DNA from: Natronorubrum sulfidifaciens JCM 14089
Lineage (GTDB): Archaea > Halobacteriota > Halobacteria > Halobacteriales > Natrialbaceae
Reading direction: 5' to 3'
Assembly: GCF_000337735.1 (NCBI RefSeq)
Contig: NZ_AOHX01000026.1
Span: 376,647-426,655 of the forward strand
DNA: 50,009 nucleotides
Made by a program: the position numbers and the translations under genes. Under the pieces are notes generated by a model. The model saw nothing but the letters and a program-made list of their open reading frames with translations. It searched no databases and had not been told where the DNA came from. Of this stretch, positions 8,227 through 16,883 are shown piece by piece. Every line of letters starts with the position of its first letter. Position 1 is the first letter of the stretch.

Positions 8227-9036
8227 ATGGAATCCGAACTCGAGGAGATCGAGTTCCTCGCGCTCTCGGCGAACCGCGTCGACGTCCTTCGGTTGCTCGC
8301 CGAGCGAGCACACACGCGCAACGAACTGGCCAGCGAGACGGGTGCCTCGCAGGCGACGCTCGGCCGCATCCTCGGTGATTTTCAGGAGCGGTCGTGGATT
8401 CGTCGGACGGGCAGCGAGTACTCGGCGACTGCAACGGGAACACTCGTCGCGTCGGGATTTACCGAACTCCAAGAGATCATCGGGACCGAACGACGGCTTC
8501 GCGATGTCGTCGATTATCTGCCCGCCGACGCAATGGCGTTCGACTTGAAACGACTGGCCGATGCGACGATCACGACGCCGAGCCAGACCCGACCGAACGC
8601 GCCGTTATCTCGGCTACTCGGGTTGCTCGAGGACGCCACGGACGTGCAGACGCTTTCTCACGCGTTCAACGAACAGACGATAACGGTCGTTCAGGAACGC
8701 ACCACAACGGGTGCACAGACGTTCAACGGGGTGTTCTCCCGGCGTGCGATCGAGGCGCTCGCGGCCGATCCAGAGCTTCGCGGTCGCCTCGAGACGCTGC
8801 TCGAGACGGATGCCGCCTCGATACGCGTACAGGACGGCGACGTCCCGCTCGCGGTTATGCTCCTCGACGACGTCGTCTACCTCCTCCTGCGAGACGACGA
8901 CGGCGTCCTGCGTGCGTCGATCGATACCGACGACGAAACGGTTCGCGCGTGGGCGCAGACGACGATCGACGACTACTGGGCTGACGCGACGCCCCTGTCG
9001 CTCGAGGATGACGCGTTTTGCGACCGCGATCGGTGA
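8227..9036 (+). CDS. Haloarchaeal winged-HTH transcriptional regulator
   Basis: A 269-aa protein. Residues about 5-75 form a winged helix (FLALSANRVDVLRLLAERA..., recognition helix in 'SQATLGRILGDFQ'). Residues about 90-265 are a conserved haloarchaeal sensor-like domain ending in segments resembling strand-rich effector domains. The ATG at 8227 is preferred over an in-frame upstream GTG (8188) because the TATA-like palindrome at 8196-8207 would lie inside the longer form. It is divergent from the EamA exporter and is a candidate regulator of it. Confidence 0.88.
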   Translation: MESELEEIEFLALSANRVDVLRLLAERAHTRNELASETGASQATLGRILGDFQERSWIRRTGSEYSATATGTLVASGFTELQEIIGTERRLRDVVDYLPADAMAFDLKRLADATITTPSQTRPNAPLSRLLGLLEDATDVQTLSHAFNEQTITVVQERTTTGAQTFNGVFSRRAIEALAADPELRGRLETLLETDAASIRVQDGDVPLAVMLLDDVVYLLLRDDDGVLRASIDTDDETVRAWAQTTIDDYWADATPLSLEDDAFCDRDR

Positions 9037-9166
9037 TACAGCGCGATGATCGGTCGCGCGTTGTGGCCGGGGGCTGGCGTCGAGCACGGTGTCGACGGTC
9101 GGTAGCGGGACCGTCGGTTCCCGGCTCAGGTATTTTACCCCTCGGCGTTGTCCGCTATGACAGTCG

Positions 9167-10192
9167 ATGAACGATGAGGATACGAGCGGCGAGCCGGCCA
9201 GTCAGGACAGACTCGGTGGCACTCGACTGTGGCTCTTGCTCCGGCTGAATCGGTGGGTGTTCACGGGTGCGATACTGGCAGTCGTCTACGTCGTCCTCGT
9301 CGCGTTCAGTGTACTCGGTGTCACACCGCTGCGTGTCATTGTCGACACACAGGGAAGTGTCGGCTTCTTTTTCTCGTCGTTTATCGGGGCGATCATCACC
9401 GGGACCTCGATCGTCGTCACGATCAGCCAACTGGTGCTCTCACAGGAACTCGGCGCGGTCGGCGACCAGCGCGAACGAATGCAAGAGTCGATGGCCTTTC
9501 AACGAGATGTCGAGGAGATCATCGGCAGCGCTACGAGCCCACCCGAGCCCGCAGCCTTTCTCTATGAACTCGTCGACGGTATCCACGAGCTTGCAACTGA
9601 ATTCGAGGCCGTCATGGAAGACGAACGGGACGACAACCTTCAGGCGGCGGTCGCGAACTACGTCGAGGACGTCACTGGGAACGCCGAGAGCGTCACAACC
9701 GACCTCGAGGACGCCCAGTTCGGCACGTTCGAAGTGATCTGGAACGCGCTCAACTTCAACTATTCGCGAAAGATCTACGATGCCCGCAAGATCCGGGCGA
9801 ATCACGAAGACTCACTGTCGGAGGAGGCAACCGAGCAGATTGATCAGCTGATCGATGCGTTACAGCTGTTCGGGCCGGCTCGAGAGCATTTCAAGACGCT
9901 GTATTTCCAGTGGGAGCTGATCAACCTCTCGCGGGCGCTACTCTATATCTCGGTGCCCGCGCTGACCGTGATGGGGGTGATGATCATGTACGTCGACGGC
10001 AACGCCCTGCTCGGAACGACGTTCGGGATCGACAATCTCGTCTGGGTAACCAGCGCCGGCTTCGTGGTTGGAATCTCGCCGTTCATCGTCTTCATCACGT
10101 ACATCCTCCGAATCGCAACGGTCGCCCAGCGGACCCTCGCGATGGGGCCGTTTATTCTTCGCGAGTCAGAACGAGACGAGGACCTCGGCTGA
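9167..10192 (+). CDS. Conserved haloarchaeal membrane protein, four helices
   Basis: A 341-aa protein with two N-terminal helices (about 32-52 and 64-92), a long acidic cytoplasmic domain (about 95-250) and two C-terminal helices (about 255-280 and 290-318). It has no recognised catalytic motif. The architecture recalls bestrophin-like or DUF-type membrane proteins, but I cannot assign a family. A TATA-like GTATTTTACC lies about 35 bp before the ATG. The product is probably expressed alone, because the next gene converges 2 bp away. Confidence 0.85.
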   Translation: MNDEDTSGEPASQDRLGGTRLWLLLRLNRWVFTGAILAVVYVVLVAFSVLGVTPLRVIVDTQGSVGFFFSSFIGAIITGTSIVVTISQLVLSQELGAVGDQRERMQESMAFQRDVEEIIGSATSPPEPAAFLYELVDGIHELATEFEAVMEDERDDNLQAAVANYVEDVTGNAESVTTDLEDAQFGTFEVIWNALNFNYSRKIYDARKIRANHEDSLSEEATEQIDQLIDALQLFGPAREHFKTLYFQWELINLSRALLYISVPALTVMGVMIMYVDGNALLGTTFGIDNLVWVTSAGFVVGISPFIVFITYILRIATVAQRTLAMGPFILRESERDEDLG

Positions 10193-10194
10193 GC

Positions 10195-10539
10195 CTACCG
10201 TGGCGCGCCGATCAACACGAGCTTTGCGCGCTCGTCGCCACGGTTGAAGATCTGCCGTGATTCGTCGGGATCGAGTCGAATCAGATCGTCTTCTTCGAGC
10301 ACCACCGTCTCGTCGCCGTCGCGTAACTCGATCTCCGCCGTCCCGGCGACCACGTAGTAGATTTCCTCCTGTCCGCTCTCGGTCTCGTCGTGTGCTTTGC
10401 CCTTCCCGCCGGGCTCGAGTTCGAGGATCGAGACGCCGAGGTGGTCGGTCCCGAGCTCGTCTTTGAGAAACCACATACCGCCCCATTCGTCGGGGACGAC
10501 TGATTCCGGGTCGGTCTTGGATGCAGTATCGTAGCCCAT
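10195..10539 (-). CDS. Cupin domain protein
   Basis: A 114-aa single-domain cupin: the G(X)5HXH-like motif 1 appears as 'GGKGKAHDETESGQEEIYYVVAGTAEI', and motif 2 as 'DDLIRLDPDESRQIFNRGDE'. One metal-ligand His and the Glu are present, but the second His of motif 2 is Arg, so metal binding may be weak. A longer reading to 10626 exists, but the conserved part begins at MGYDT (10539). It is divergent from the P-loop kinase gene, with 116 bp shared between the two starts. The substrate is unknown. Confidence 0.88.
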   Translation of the reverse strand: MGYDTASKTDPESVVPDEWGGMWFLKDELGTDHLGVSILELEPGGKGKAHDETESGQEEIYYVVAGTAEIELRDGDETVVLEEDDLIRLDPDESRQIFNRGDERAKLVLIGAPR

Positions 10540-10655
10540 GCAGTGTCGTTCGACCGCACCGTGGAAATCGGTACGGGTACCGGAAGTCCGCCGTCGCGAA
10601 CCCGAATCCGACGACTGTTGTGTCACGAGCCCCTCCCGACAGCCGTGACTGCCGT

Positions 10656-11117
10656 GTGATCCTCGTCATCTGTGGGCCGCCGGGCGCTGGGAAGACCACG
10701 ATTGCGACAGCGCTCGCCGACCGACTCGCGGCCCGCGGTGAGGCCGTCTCCCTCCATCACTCCGATGCGTTCTCGAGTCGAACCTACGAGCAGTTGTCCA
10801 ACCGGGCTCGCGCCGACCCCACGGACGAACTCACTATCGTCGACGGCACGTTCTACAAGCGCCACTGGCAAACTCAGTTTCGAACCCTCGAGGACGTCCG
10901 ATTCGTCCACGTCACGGCGAGCCTCGAGACCTGCCTCGAGCGCAACCGGACCCGCGCCGCCCCAATCAACGAGCAGGGTGTCCACGTCGTCTACCGGGAG
11001 TTCGCCGAACCCGACGCTGCTCTCGAGATCGATACCGACGACTGCGCCGTCGAGACGGCCGTCGATCGGATCGAGGATGCCCTCGAGGCGTGGGGCTGGC
11101 TCGCGGACGACGCGTGA
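10656..11117 (+). CDS. P-loop kinase (adenylylsulfate kinase/PSTK-like fold)
   Basis: A 153-aa protein beginning at GTG 10656, immediately before the P-loop GPPGAGKTT (residues 6-14), so a longer N-terminus is unlikely. The order P-loop, 'HHSDAFSS', 'IVDGTFYKR' and 'LETCLERNRTR' is the pattern of small kinases related to adenylylsulfate kinase, chloramphenicol phosphotransferase and the tRNA kinase PSTK/Kti12 group. The phosphate acceptor cannot be named. It ends 24 bp from the convergent Tat-secreted protein gene. Confidence 0.85.
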   Translation: MILVICGPPGAGKTTIATALADRLAARGEAVSLHHSDAFSSRTYEQLSNRARADPTDELTIVDGTFYKRHWQTQFRTLEDVRFVHVTASLETCLERNRTRAAPINEQGVHVVYREFAEPDAALEIDTDDCAVETAVDRIEDALEAWGWLADDA

Positions 11118-11141
11118 GACTCGGGCACCAGCGCTGAGTCG

Positions 11142-11993
11142 CTACAGTCCGGGCACCAGCGCTGCAAGCTCGTCCGGGCGCTGTTCGGGAACGAGGTTCT
11201 CCGGGAGGGTATCCCAGTCGAGTTCGTCAGTGCCGGGTTCGGCGTCGGTCTCGAAGCCGGGGTCGTCGGCCGGTTCCCCATCGCGGTACTCCCGCGGCGG
11301 GCCGTCGTGGGCGTAGACGCCCTCGGGATGGTCGACCGTCCAGACGTGCAACATACAGGGGGTGCGACAGGGCAGTGAGACGTCGCCGGTCTCGAAATCG
11401 CGCTCGTAGGCCTGTCGGTAGTACCACCACGCGAATCGGCCGGGCAGGCCCGCGTGATAGTGCCATGGCGAGCAGCGGTCCCCGTCGTCATCGTAGACTG
11501 CCGGCGGCTCGATCGGCTCGCCGTCCCGTGTCGCGATGAACATGACGCCGATCGAGCGCCACGTTTCGTTGTCGACGAGCACCGATTCCGGCCGTTCGGG
11601 GTCGAGAACCGCGTCGTCGCCGACGTACTCCGGGTTGATCCAGTGTGACCAGCCGTCGGCATCCCAATCGAGCGTATCGAAATAGGGCTTGAAGCCCGCC
11701 TCGATCAGGGAGCCGACGTCCGGATACCGCTCCTCGAGCGTCTCCTGTACGGCGGCTTGCAGTTCGACCGTCGCCGGGTGGTCGTCCGCACAGCCGTCCA
11801 TCCCGCCATCCACGCAGTGGCCCATGCTCGGCTCGAGGGTCGCGTCGGGACACGCACCACCAAAGCCGTCGATCGAGACGCGCTCCGTTGCACTCGCCTG
11901 CCCCGCGCCAACTACCGAAACGGTCGCTATCCCGGCCGACGCCCGTAGCAGCGTTCGACGGGAAACAGACCGATAGCCGTCACTGTCGTCCAT
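11142..11993 (-). CDS. Tat-secreted haloarchaeal protein of unknown function
   Basis: A 283-aa protein with a twin-arginine signal (SRRTLLRASAG near residue 12, hydrophobic stretch, cleavage after ...GQASA). The mature part is acidic and Trp/His-rich (WSHWINPEYV, SPWHYHAGLPGRFAWWYY, CMLHVWTVDHPEG). Six Cys residues could form disulfides, which fits folding before Tat export. I recognise no enzyme motif. The ATG at 11993 is chosen because the upstream extension to 12080 would bury the signal peptide. Confidence 0.82.
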   Translation of the reverse strand: MDDSDGYRSVSRRTLLRASAGIATVSVVGAGQASATERVSIDGFGGACPDATLEPSMGHCVDGGMDGCADDHPATVELQAAVQETLEERYPDVGSLIEAGFKPYFDTLDWDADGWSHWINPEYVGDDAVLDPERPESVLVDNETWRSIGVMFIATRDGEPIEPPAVYDDDGDRCSPWHYHAGLPGRFAWWYYRQAYERDFETGDVSLPCRTPCMLHVWTVDHPEGVYAHDGPPREYRDGEPADDPGFETDAEPGTDELDWDTLPENLVPEQRPDELAALVPGL

Positions 11994-12063
11994 ACCAGAA
12001 TCTCCACACCGACGCTCCGGATAAACCCCTGCTGGTGAAAATGCTGACTGTCCAGATCCGTGA

Positions 12064-13104
12064 CTACTCGAGAGCCGCACCGGTTCCCGGTCGCTCGAGA
12101 GCCACGAGGTCGATCCGACCGTCGGGCATCGACACGCCGTCGTAGGGGTCGTCGGCGAGCAACAGCGAGCCGTCGAGGTCGGCGTAGTCGAGCAGCGGCG
12201 CGAGGTGGGCCGCCGCCGCGATCGAGGCGTTGGACTCGGTCATACAGCCACACATAACCTCGAGGCCGTGGGCGCGAGCGGTGTGGATCATCCGTTTGGC
12301 CTCCCGAAGGCCGCCACACTTCATCAGTTTCAGGTTCGCGATGTCACAGCGATCGGCGATCTGTGGGATATCCTCGAGTGTCACACAAGATTCGTCGGCG
12401 GCGATCGGCAGCGCCGAGCGTTCGTAGACGAACCGCAGGCCCTCGCGGTTCTCGGCGGGCACGGGCTGTTCGACGAACTCGAGGTCGAACTCGGTCAGCC
12501 GCTCGATCTTCCTGACTGCCTCACGCGGCGTCCAGGCCTCGTTGGCGTCGACGAAGAGGTCGACGTCGGGGGCAACCGACCGGATCGTCCGGATGATCTC
12601 GATATCTCGATCCGTGCCGAGTTTGACCTTCAGGCGGCCGTAGCCGCGCTCGAGTGCCGTCTCAGTCTTCTCGCGCATCGACTCCGTGTCGTCGATCCCG
12701 ATGGTGTATGAGGTCTCGAGCGTGTCGGCAGGGTCGAGTCCCCAGTACTGATAGAGCGGAACGTCGAGGCGCTTCGCCGCGAGATCGTGACAGGCGATGC
12801 TGACCGCGGTTCGGGCGGCGGGGTTGCGCTCGACCGTCTCGCGCATGCGGCGTTCGATCCGCGCGAGGTTGTGCGGGTCGTCGATTTCCTCGACGACGGC
12901 GAGTAAGTCCGGCAGGACGGCCTCGACGGTGGCGACGGTCTCGCCGTAATGCGGAGACGGCCCTGCGCCGCCGATACCGACCCGTCCGTCCTCGTCTTCG
13001 ACGTGGACCGTGACGACCTCGGATTCGGTCTCGGTTCCGCGTGCGATCGTGAACGGGTACTCGAGGGGGAGCGAGCGCCGTTCGAACGTCGTCTCGAGGC
13101 TCAT
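12064..13104 (-). CDS. dgcA: Enolase-superfamily epimerase, N-acetyl-D-glutamate racemase DgcA type
   Basis: A 346-aa member of the dipeptide epimerase branch of the enolase superfamily. The KxK acid/base pair (Lys159, Lys161), metal ligands Asp186 (VDAN), Glu212 (EQP) and Asp237 (ADES), and the 'LMKCGG' strand are all present. Its ATG overlaps the stop of the upstream DUF1611 gene by 4 bp (ATGA), so the two are translationally coupled. This gene pair is known as dgcN-dgcA: D-glutamate is N-acetylated, then racemised to N-acetyl-L-glutamate. The alternative, a stand-alone Ala-Glu dipeptide epimerase, is less likely in an archaeon without murein. Confidence 0.9.
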   Translation of the reverse strand: MSLETTFERRSLPLEYPFTIARGTETESEVVTVHVEDEDGRVGIGGAGPSPHYGETVATVEAVLPDLLAVVEEIDDPHNLARIERRMRETVERNPAARTAVSIACHDLAAKRLDVPLYQYWGLDPADTLETSYTIGIDDTESMREKTETALERGYGRLKVKLGTDRDIEIIRTIRSVAPDVDLFVDANEAWTPREAVRKIERLTEFDLEFVEQPVPAENREGLRFVYERSALPIAADESCVTLEDIPQIADRCDIANLKLMKCGGLREAKRMIHTARAHGLEVMCGCMTESNASIAAAAHLAPLLDYADLDGSLLLADDPYDGVSMPDGRIDLVALERPGTGAALE

Positions 13105-14117
13105 AGCAGCGCGTCGAGGACCGTCTCGCTGTCGAACCGAACGACGTCCGTCGCGGGGACGTCGATCGCGTCGACGTACGCGTCGACCGCCTCGCGAGCC
13201 GCGTCGTCCTCGAGGCTTGACGTGTTGAGCGCGCCGGCGACGACGTCGCTGTCGGCGACAGGCGCAGCGAGGTTCTCGTAGAGGTCGATATACGTCGAGA
13301 GATCGGGAAGGGGGAACGACTCGTAGCCGTGGATCGCCTCGCGGCCGGCGTCGTGACAGAGCACGAGTTTGTCCGCCATCGAGCCGTGGAGGATGCCACA
13401 GGTCACGGCTGAGTAGGCGGGATGGACGATGCTGCCCTGCCCTTCGACGAAGAGGTAGTCGTGCTCGTCGCCTTTCTCGAGGATCATCTCCTCGACGGCA
13501 CCTGCAGTGAAGTCGCTGACGACCCGGTCGATCGGGTTCCCCCAGCCTTCGATCATGATCCCCGTCTGGCCGGTTGGGATCACGGCGGCGTCGTAGCCGG
13601 CCTCGCGGGCATCGCGGGCGAGTTCCATCGAGACGGTCATCTTGCCGACCGAGCAGTCGGTACCGACGGTGAGGATAACCTCGGCGTCGACCTCGTCGGC
13701 GATCCCCTGACTGACCGTCAGGTCGTCGCTCGGTTTTCGCACGTCTCGAAGCTCACAGTCGTTCTCGGCGGCGAGTTCAGCGAACTCCTCGTCATCGGCG
13801 AGGAAGTAGTGCAGTCCGGAGATAACGTCACAGCCGTTCTCGAGGGCCGTGCGGACGTCCGCCCGCCAGCTCTCCTCGAAGCCGCCCCCAATCGGGGCGA
13901 TACCGATCAGCAGGGCGTCGACCTCGTCAGTCTCGAGGTCGGCCATCGATTCGTAGATCGGTGCGTCCTGAACGTCGGGGACGAAGTCGTTGACGCGCTG
14001 GCCTGCCGTCTCGCGGTCGAGGACGGCGACGGCGTCGTAGTCGGCATATCGGAGGACGCCCAGTGCGGTTTTGGCCCGGTCGGGGAACTTCTCGTGTGCG
14101 AGAATTGCGACGCGCAT
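13101..14117 (-). CDS. dgcN: DUF1611 P-loop protein, D-glutamate N-acetyltransferase DgcN type
   Basis: A 338-aa DUF1611 protein: an N-terminal Rossmann-like domain (1-130), then a P-loop GTDCSVGKM at 152-160 and 'TGQTGIMIEGWG'. DUF1611 proteins paired with an epimerase have been described as D-glutamate N-acetyltransferases (DgcN) in marine bacteria and halophilic archaea. The product is the substrate of DgcA, encoded just downstream with a 4-bp overlap. The TATA-like box at 14139-14147 gives a leaderless start. The D-amino acid might come from peptidoglycan debris in the brine (inference). Confidence 0.9.
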   Translation of the reverse strand: MRVAILAHEKFPDRAKTALGVLRYADYDAVAVLDRETAGQRVNDFVPDVQDAPIYESMADLETDEVDALLIGIAPIGGGFEESWRADVRTALENGCDVISGLHYFLADDEEFAELAAENDCELRDVRKPSDDLTVSQGIADEVDAEVILTVGTDCSVGKMTVSMELARDAREAGYDAAVIPTGQTGIMIEGWGNPIDRVVSDFTAGAVEEMILEKGDEHDYLFVEGQGSIVHPAYSAVTCGILHGSMADKLVLCHDAGREAIHGYESFPLPDLSTYIDLYENLAAPVADSDVVAGALNTSSLEDDAAREAVDAYVDAIDVPATDVVRFDSETVLDALL

Positions 14118-14138
14118 ACTCGAGCATTGTCGACGGCC

Positions 14139-14147
14139 TATTTAACC
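14139..14147 (-). promoter_or_regulatory. TATA-like box of the dgcN-dgcA operon
   Basis: On the minus strand GGTTAAATA ends about 22 bp before the ATG at 14117, fitting a leaderless transcript for the two-gene operon. Confidence 0.6.
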
Positions 14148-14201
14148 GTAAATACTGGACCCGATGAGCGCATGAGAATGCCAGCCAGCGGCGTGGTCAG
14201 C

Positions 14202-15137
14202 TCAAAGCACCTGTAGTTCCGTCGTCCAGAACGACCGATGGGCGTCCTCGAGTGCCGGTTTCGGGTCGCCGGTCGCGTCGACGGCGGCCGTCCCGGCTGG
14301 CTCGAGGCCGGCGTCATCGACGAGCGTGTCGACGACGCCGCGCTGGCCGACAATAAATAGGCGCTCGATGTCGTCGGGGACGTGCTCGAGGCCGTCCACA
14401 CAGCGCTCGAGGTGGTCATCGATCTGGTCGTCGCGGATGCGTTCGAACCGAGCCTGCGAGAAGCCGCCTTTCGAGTGGCTGCCTTTGACATCGCTTTCGA
14501 ACCCGCGGTAGTCGACGCGCTCGTCGCCGTCGTAGATTCCGAGCGCGAACAGATCCGCCCGGACGAGCGCGAGCGCGTAGCGGCCGGTCGGCAGGACCCA
14601 CTCGCGCTCGAGTGCGAAGTGATCCCTCCAGCCGGCCCGGTGGTTTCCGTCGAGACTCACTGGTGGCTCGAGCGTGACGCTAATGAGGCCGGCGTCGTCG
14701 GCACATACCACGCAGGGGGCGGCATCGTCGACGAGCGCGGTTCGCTCGCCGAGGACGTCCTCGAGGTCGTCGGCGATCTCATCGCGAAGTCCTACGAGAC
14801 CGTCGTCGCCGACGACTGCCGTCAACGCGCCTTCGGGACCCGTTCGGAACGAGGCGAGTCGGTCGACCACCTCGGCGAGTCGACTCCCGCGAAGCTGTTC
14901 ACGGCGGCGAACCTCGAGCCCCGTTTCGTCGTCGCCGATTCGCTCGAGTTCGCCCTCGAGTTGGGCGATGCGGTCCTCGAGTCGGTTCACCTCCGCTTCG
15001 ACGTCCTGTCTGGCCGTGGCGGCCTCCGCGCGGCGATCGGATTCGGCCTCGTAGCGCTTTCGCAGTCGCTCGTTGTCCTCCTCGAGTTCGTCGATGCGCG
15101 CTTTTAACGAGGCGCGGCCGAGCAACTCATCGAGCAT
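14202..15137 (-). CDS. Vms1/Ankzf1-family peptidyl-tRNA hydrolase
   Basis: A 311-aa protein. Residues about 11-68 are a coiled coil (LKARIDELEEDNERLRKRYE onward), followed by a release-factor-like VLRF1 domain. Its catalytic loop GGFSQ with ARFERIR (residues 224-235) matches the GxxQ...R pattern of Vms1, which frees nascent chains from tRNA on split, stalled large ribosomal subunits. I start at the ATG at 15137 (MLDELLGR); an upstream frame to 15209 lacks conserved character. The ankyrin and zinc domains of eukaryotic Vms1 are absent. It lies next to a DUF5802-like gene on the same strand. Confidence 0.85.
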   Translation of the reverse strand: MLDELLGRASLKARIDELEEDNERLRKRYEAESDRRAEAATARQDVEAEVNRLEDRIAQLEGELERIGDDETGLEVRRREQLRGSRLAEVVDRLASFRTGPEGALTAVVGDDGLVGLRDEIADDLEDVLGERTALVDDAAPCVVCADDAGLISVTLEPPVSLDGNHRAGWRDHFALEREWVLPTGRYALALVRADLFALGIYDGDERVDYRGFESDVKGSHSKGGFSQARFERIRDDQIDDHLERCVDGLEHVPDDIERLFIVGQRGVVDTLVDDAGLEPAGTAAVDATGDPKPALEDAHRSFWTTELQVL

Positions 15138-15166
15138 CTGACTGAACAGGCGAAGCGAAAATACTT

Positions 15167-15544
15167 CTAGGTTCCGGCGTCCGACGGCTCGGTTCCGGGT
15201 GCCGACCACTCGCCGGTGAACGCGAGCAACTGCTGGGCGCGTTCACGGCGGGCGAGCAACACCTCACGAAGCGAGGGCGGGTTTCGGACGTCGGTGCCCT
15301 CGAGCAGCGACTCGGGGAGTGCAAGCGTGTTTGCCGGGACGGCGTCGTCGCCGTGGACCGAGAAGTGCTGGGACTCGAGTTTCATCACCAGTGGCGCGTC
15401 GAGGCGCTCGATTCCCTCGCCGCTCGCGTAGAGCGCTTCGTTGAGCTGTTCGTGTTGTCCGCTATCCATGAGGGCGTGACTCCCGTCTATGGGGGTCACG
15501 TAGAGTCGTCCGAGATAGTAGCTCCGGGAAAACACCTCGAACAT
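15167..15544 (-). CDS. Conserved haloarchaeal protein, DUF5802-like
   Basis: A 125-aa protein beginning MFEVFSRSYYLGRLYV, an N-terminus I associate with a small haloarchaea-specific family (DUF5802; recalled, not checked). It has no membrane segment, signal or Cys cluster. The C-terminal third is rich in Arg and Leu (SLREVLLARRERAQQLL). An AT-rich TATA-like stretch (AAAATAGTTATG on the minus strand, about 15570-15581) precedes the ATG at 15544. It lies 29 bp upstream of the Vms1-like gene, so they may be cotranscribed. Function is unknown. Confidence 0.78.
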   Translation of the reverse strand: MFEVFSRSYYLGRLYVTPIDGSHALMDSGQHEQLNEALYASGEGIERLDAPLVMKLESQHFSVHGDDAVPANTLALPESLLEGTDVRNPPSLREVLLARRERAQQLLAFTGEWSAPGTEPSDAGT

Positions 15545-15715
15545 GGTAGTTAGTACCATGGGTTGGCGAGACATAACTATTTTCGCACAGAGTTAAGTCG
15601 GAGGACTATCAGGGCAGAAGATCAGTCTGTGACCGAACACGATGGGGCCATCAGTGTCACCCACCGACATCAGGTTGGCATGGGGTCGACAGTCTCGCCA
15701 CCGTGGGCTGTGGGA

Positions 15716-15817
15716 GAAACGTTTCAGACGGGTTACTGTCGTCACGTCTCGCCCACCGCCGATCCGTGCTGGCGATCGGCGGGACACAGGGACAGCAGTC
15801 CGTCTCAAACGGTTTTC
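15716..15817. repeat. Structured intergenic repeat, copy A
   Basis: Inverted arms CAGACGGGTTACTGTC (15725-15740) and GACAGCAGTCCGTCTCA (15791-15807) pair imperfectly and extend outward (GAAACGTTT against AAACGGTTTTC). The right part, TCGGCGGGAC plus GACAGCAGTCCGTCT, recurs near 38.6 and 41.0 kb. It occupies most of the gene-free stretch 15545-15884, which otherwise contains only the two flanking promoters. Confidence 0.65.
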
Positions 15818-15860
15818 AACGATCGTAGACGGATTGAACGGTTCGAACGAAGGTCCGTCT

Positions 15861-15870
15861 TTTTAGTATA
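15861..15870 (+). promoter_or_regulatory. TATA-like box of the secreted coiled-coil protein gene
   Basis: TTTTAGTATA lies 15-24 bp before the ATG at 15885, inside a locally AT-rich run. It fits a short-leader or leaderless transcript. Confidence 0.5.
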
Positions 15871-15884
15871 TTCGAGGATAGGAC

Positions 15885-16718
15885 ATGGTGATGACCACCA
15901 CTCGGTCGGTTGCGCTCCTCGTGTTGGTCGCCACGATCGGACTCACAGTCGCTCCGATCGCAAGCGGTGCCGTCGTTGGAGCGTTAACGGATGAGACGAC
16001 TGCCGATACTGACACCACCGAGTCCGAGAGCACCACCTCGGTCTCGATGTTCATGCAATCCAGTGCAGCCGATACTGAGAACACCGTCGAAGACGGGATG
16101 TTCGAGGCGAAATACGACGCTGCGGACAACGAGAGCCGGACGGACCTCGTTCACGATCGAACGACCACCTTAGAGCAACGGCTCGAGGCCCTCGAGGCCG
16201 AACGCGACCAGCTTCGCGAACGGGAAGACGACCTCTCCCGTGGGGAGTATCAGGCTCGAATGACGCGTCTGACGGTCGAGATCGACTCCCTCGAGCGATC
16301 GGCCGGACACGTCGAGAAACGGGCCAACGGGGCCGACGTCGAGGACCGGCTCGCCACCCTCCGTGAAAACGCGTCGGAACTTCGCGGTCCCGACGTGGCC
16401 GAAATCGCTCGCGGACTCGGTGGCGGAAACGGGGCACCCGGTGGCGGACCGGCCGACGATGCCGGACCGCCGACGGAGTCGCCGGGGACTGGACCGAACG
16501 CCGATACGGGAGCCGAAGCCGGGCCGCAGACGAACACTTCCGGGACCGGGCCGAACGCCGGCGTCGGCGCCGAGAAGGCGTCACCGACGACCGATCCGGA
16601 CCCAGAACCGAACGCAACGGCGACCGTGGAGCCTGCATCCGAATCGGACTCGAGGGCCGATCTGGATGCGGATGACGACCCGGACGCGGATGACGAGCCA
16701 GATTCGAACGAACCCTGA
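15885..16718 (+). CDS. Secreted coiled-coil protein with acidic Pro/Thr-rich tail
   Basis: A 277-aa protein with a Sec-type signal (TTTRSVALLVLVATIGLTVAP, probable cleavage near ...IASGA). A Thr/Ser-rich segment, a coiled coil (about 85-160: LEQRLEALEAERDQLREREDDL) and a Gly/Pro/Asp-rich low-complexity tail (185-277) follow. The tail suggests a surface-exposed or cell-wall-spanning protein; there is no C-terminal anchor. The regulator gene 165 bp downstream on the same strand may be linked. I do not recognise a named family. Confidence 0.82.
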   Translation: MVMTTTRSVALLVLVATIGLTVAPIASGAVVGALTDETTADTDTTESESTTSVSMFMQSSAADTENTVEDGMFEAKYDAADNESRTDLVHDRTTTLEQRLEALEAERDQLREREDDLSRGEYQARMTRLTVEIDSLERSAGHVEKRANGADVEDRLATLRENASELRGPDVAEIARGLGGGNGAPGGGPADDAGPPTESPGTGPNADTGAEAGPQTNTSGTGPNAGVGAEKASPTTDPDPEPNATATVEPASESDSRADLDADDDPDADDEPDSNEP

Positions 16719-16883
16719 CGGTCTGTGGCCCGATCCGCAGGCTGAGCCGGGGGACGCTGGAGACGAGTCCGTATGAGACGCCGGTCGCTGTCGCCAGTGT
16801 GAGACGATACCGACCGTAAATCGGGCAGCAGCGCCAGTAGCGAGCAGACACGCTTTTCAGCGCCGACCCCCAACCCTCTCGTG

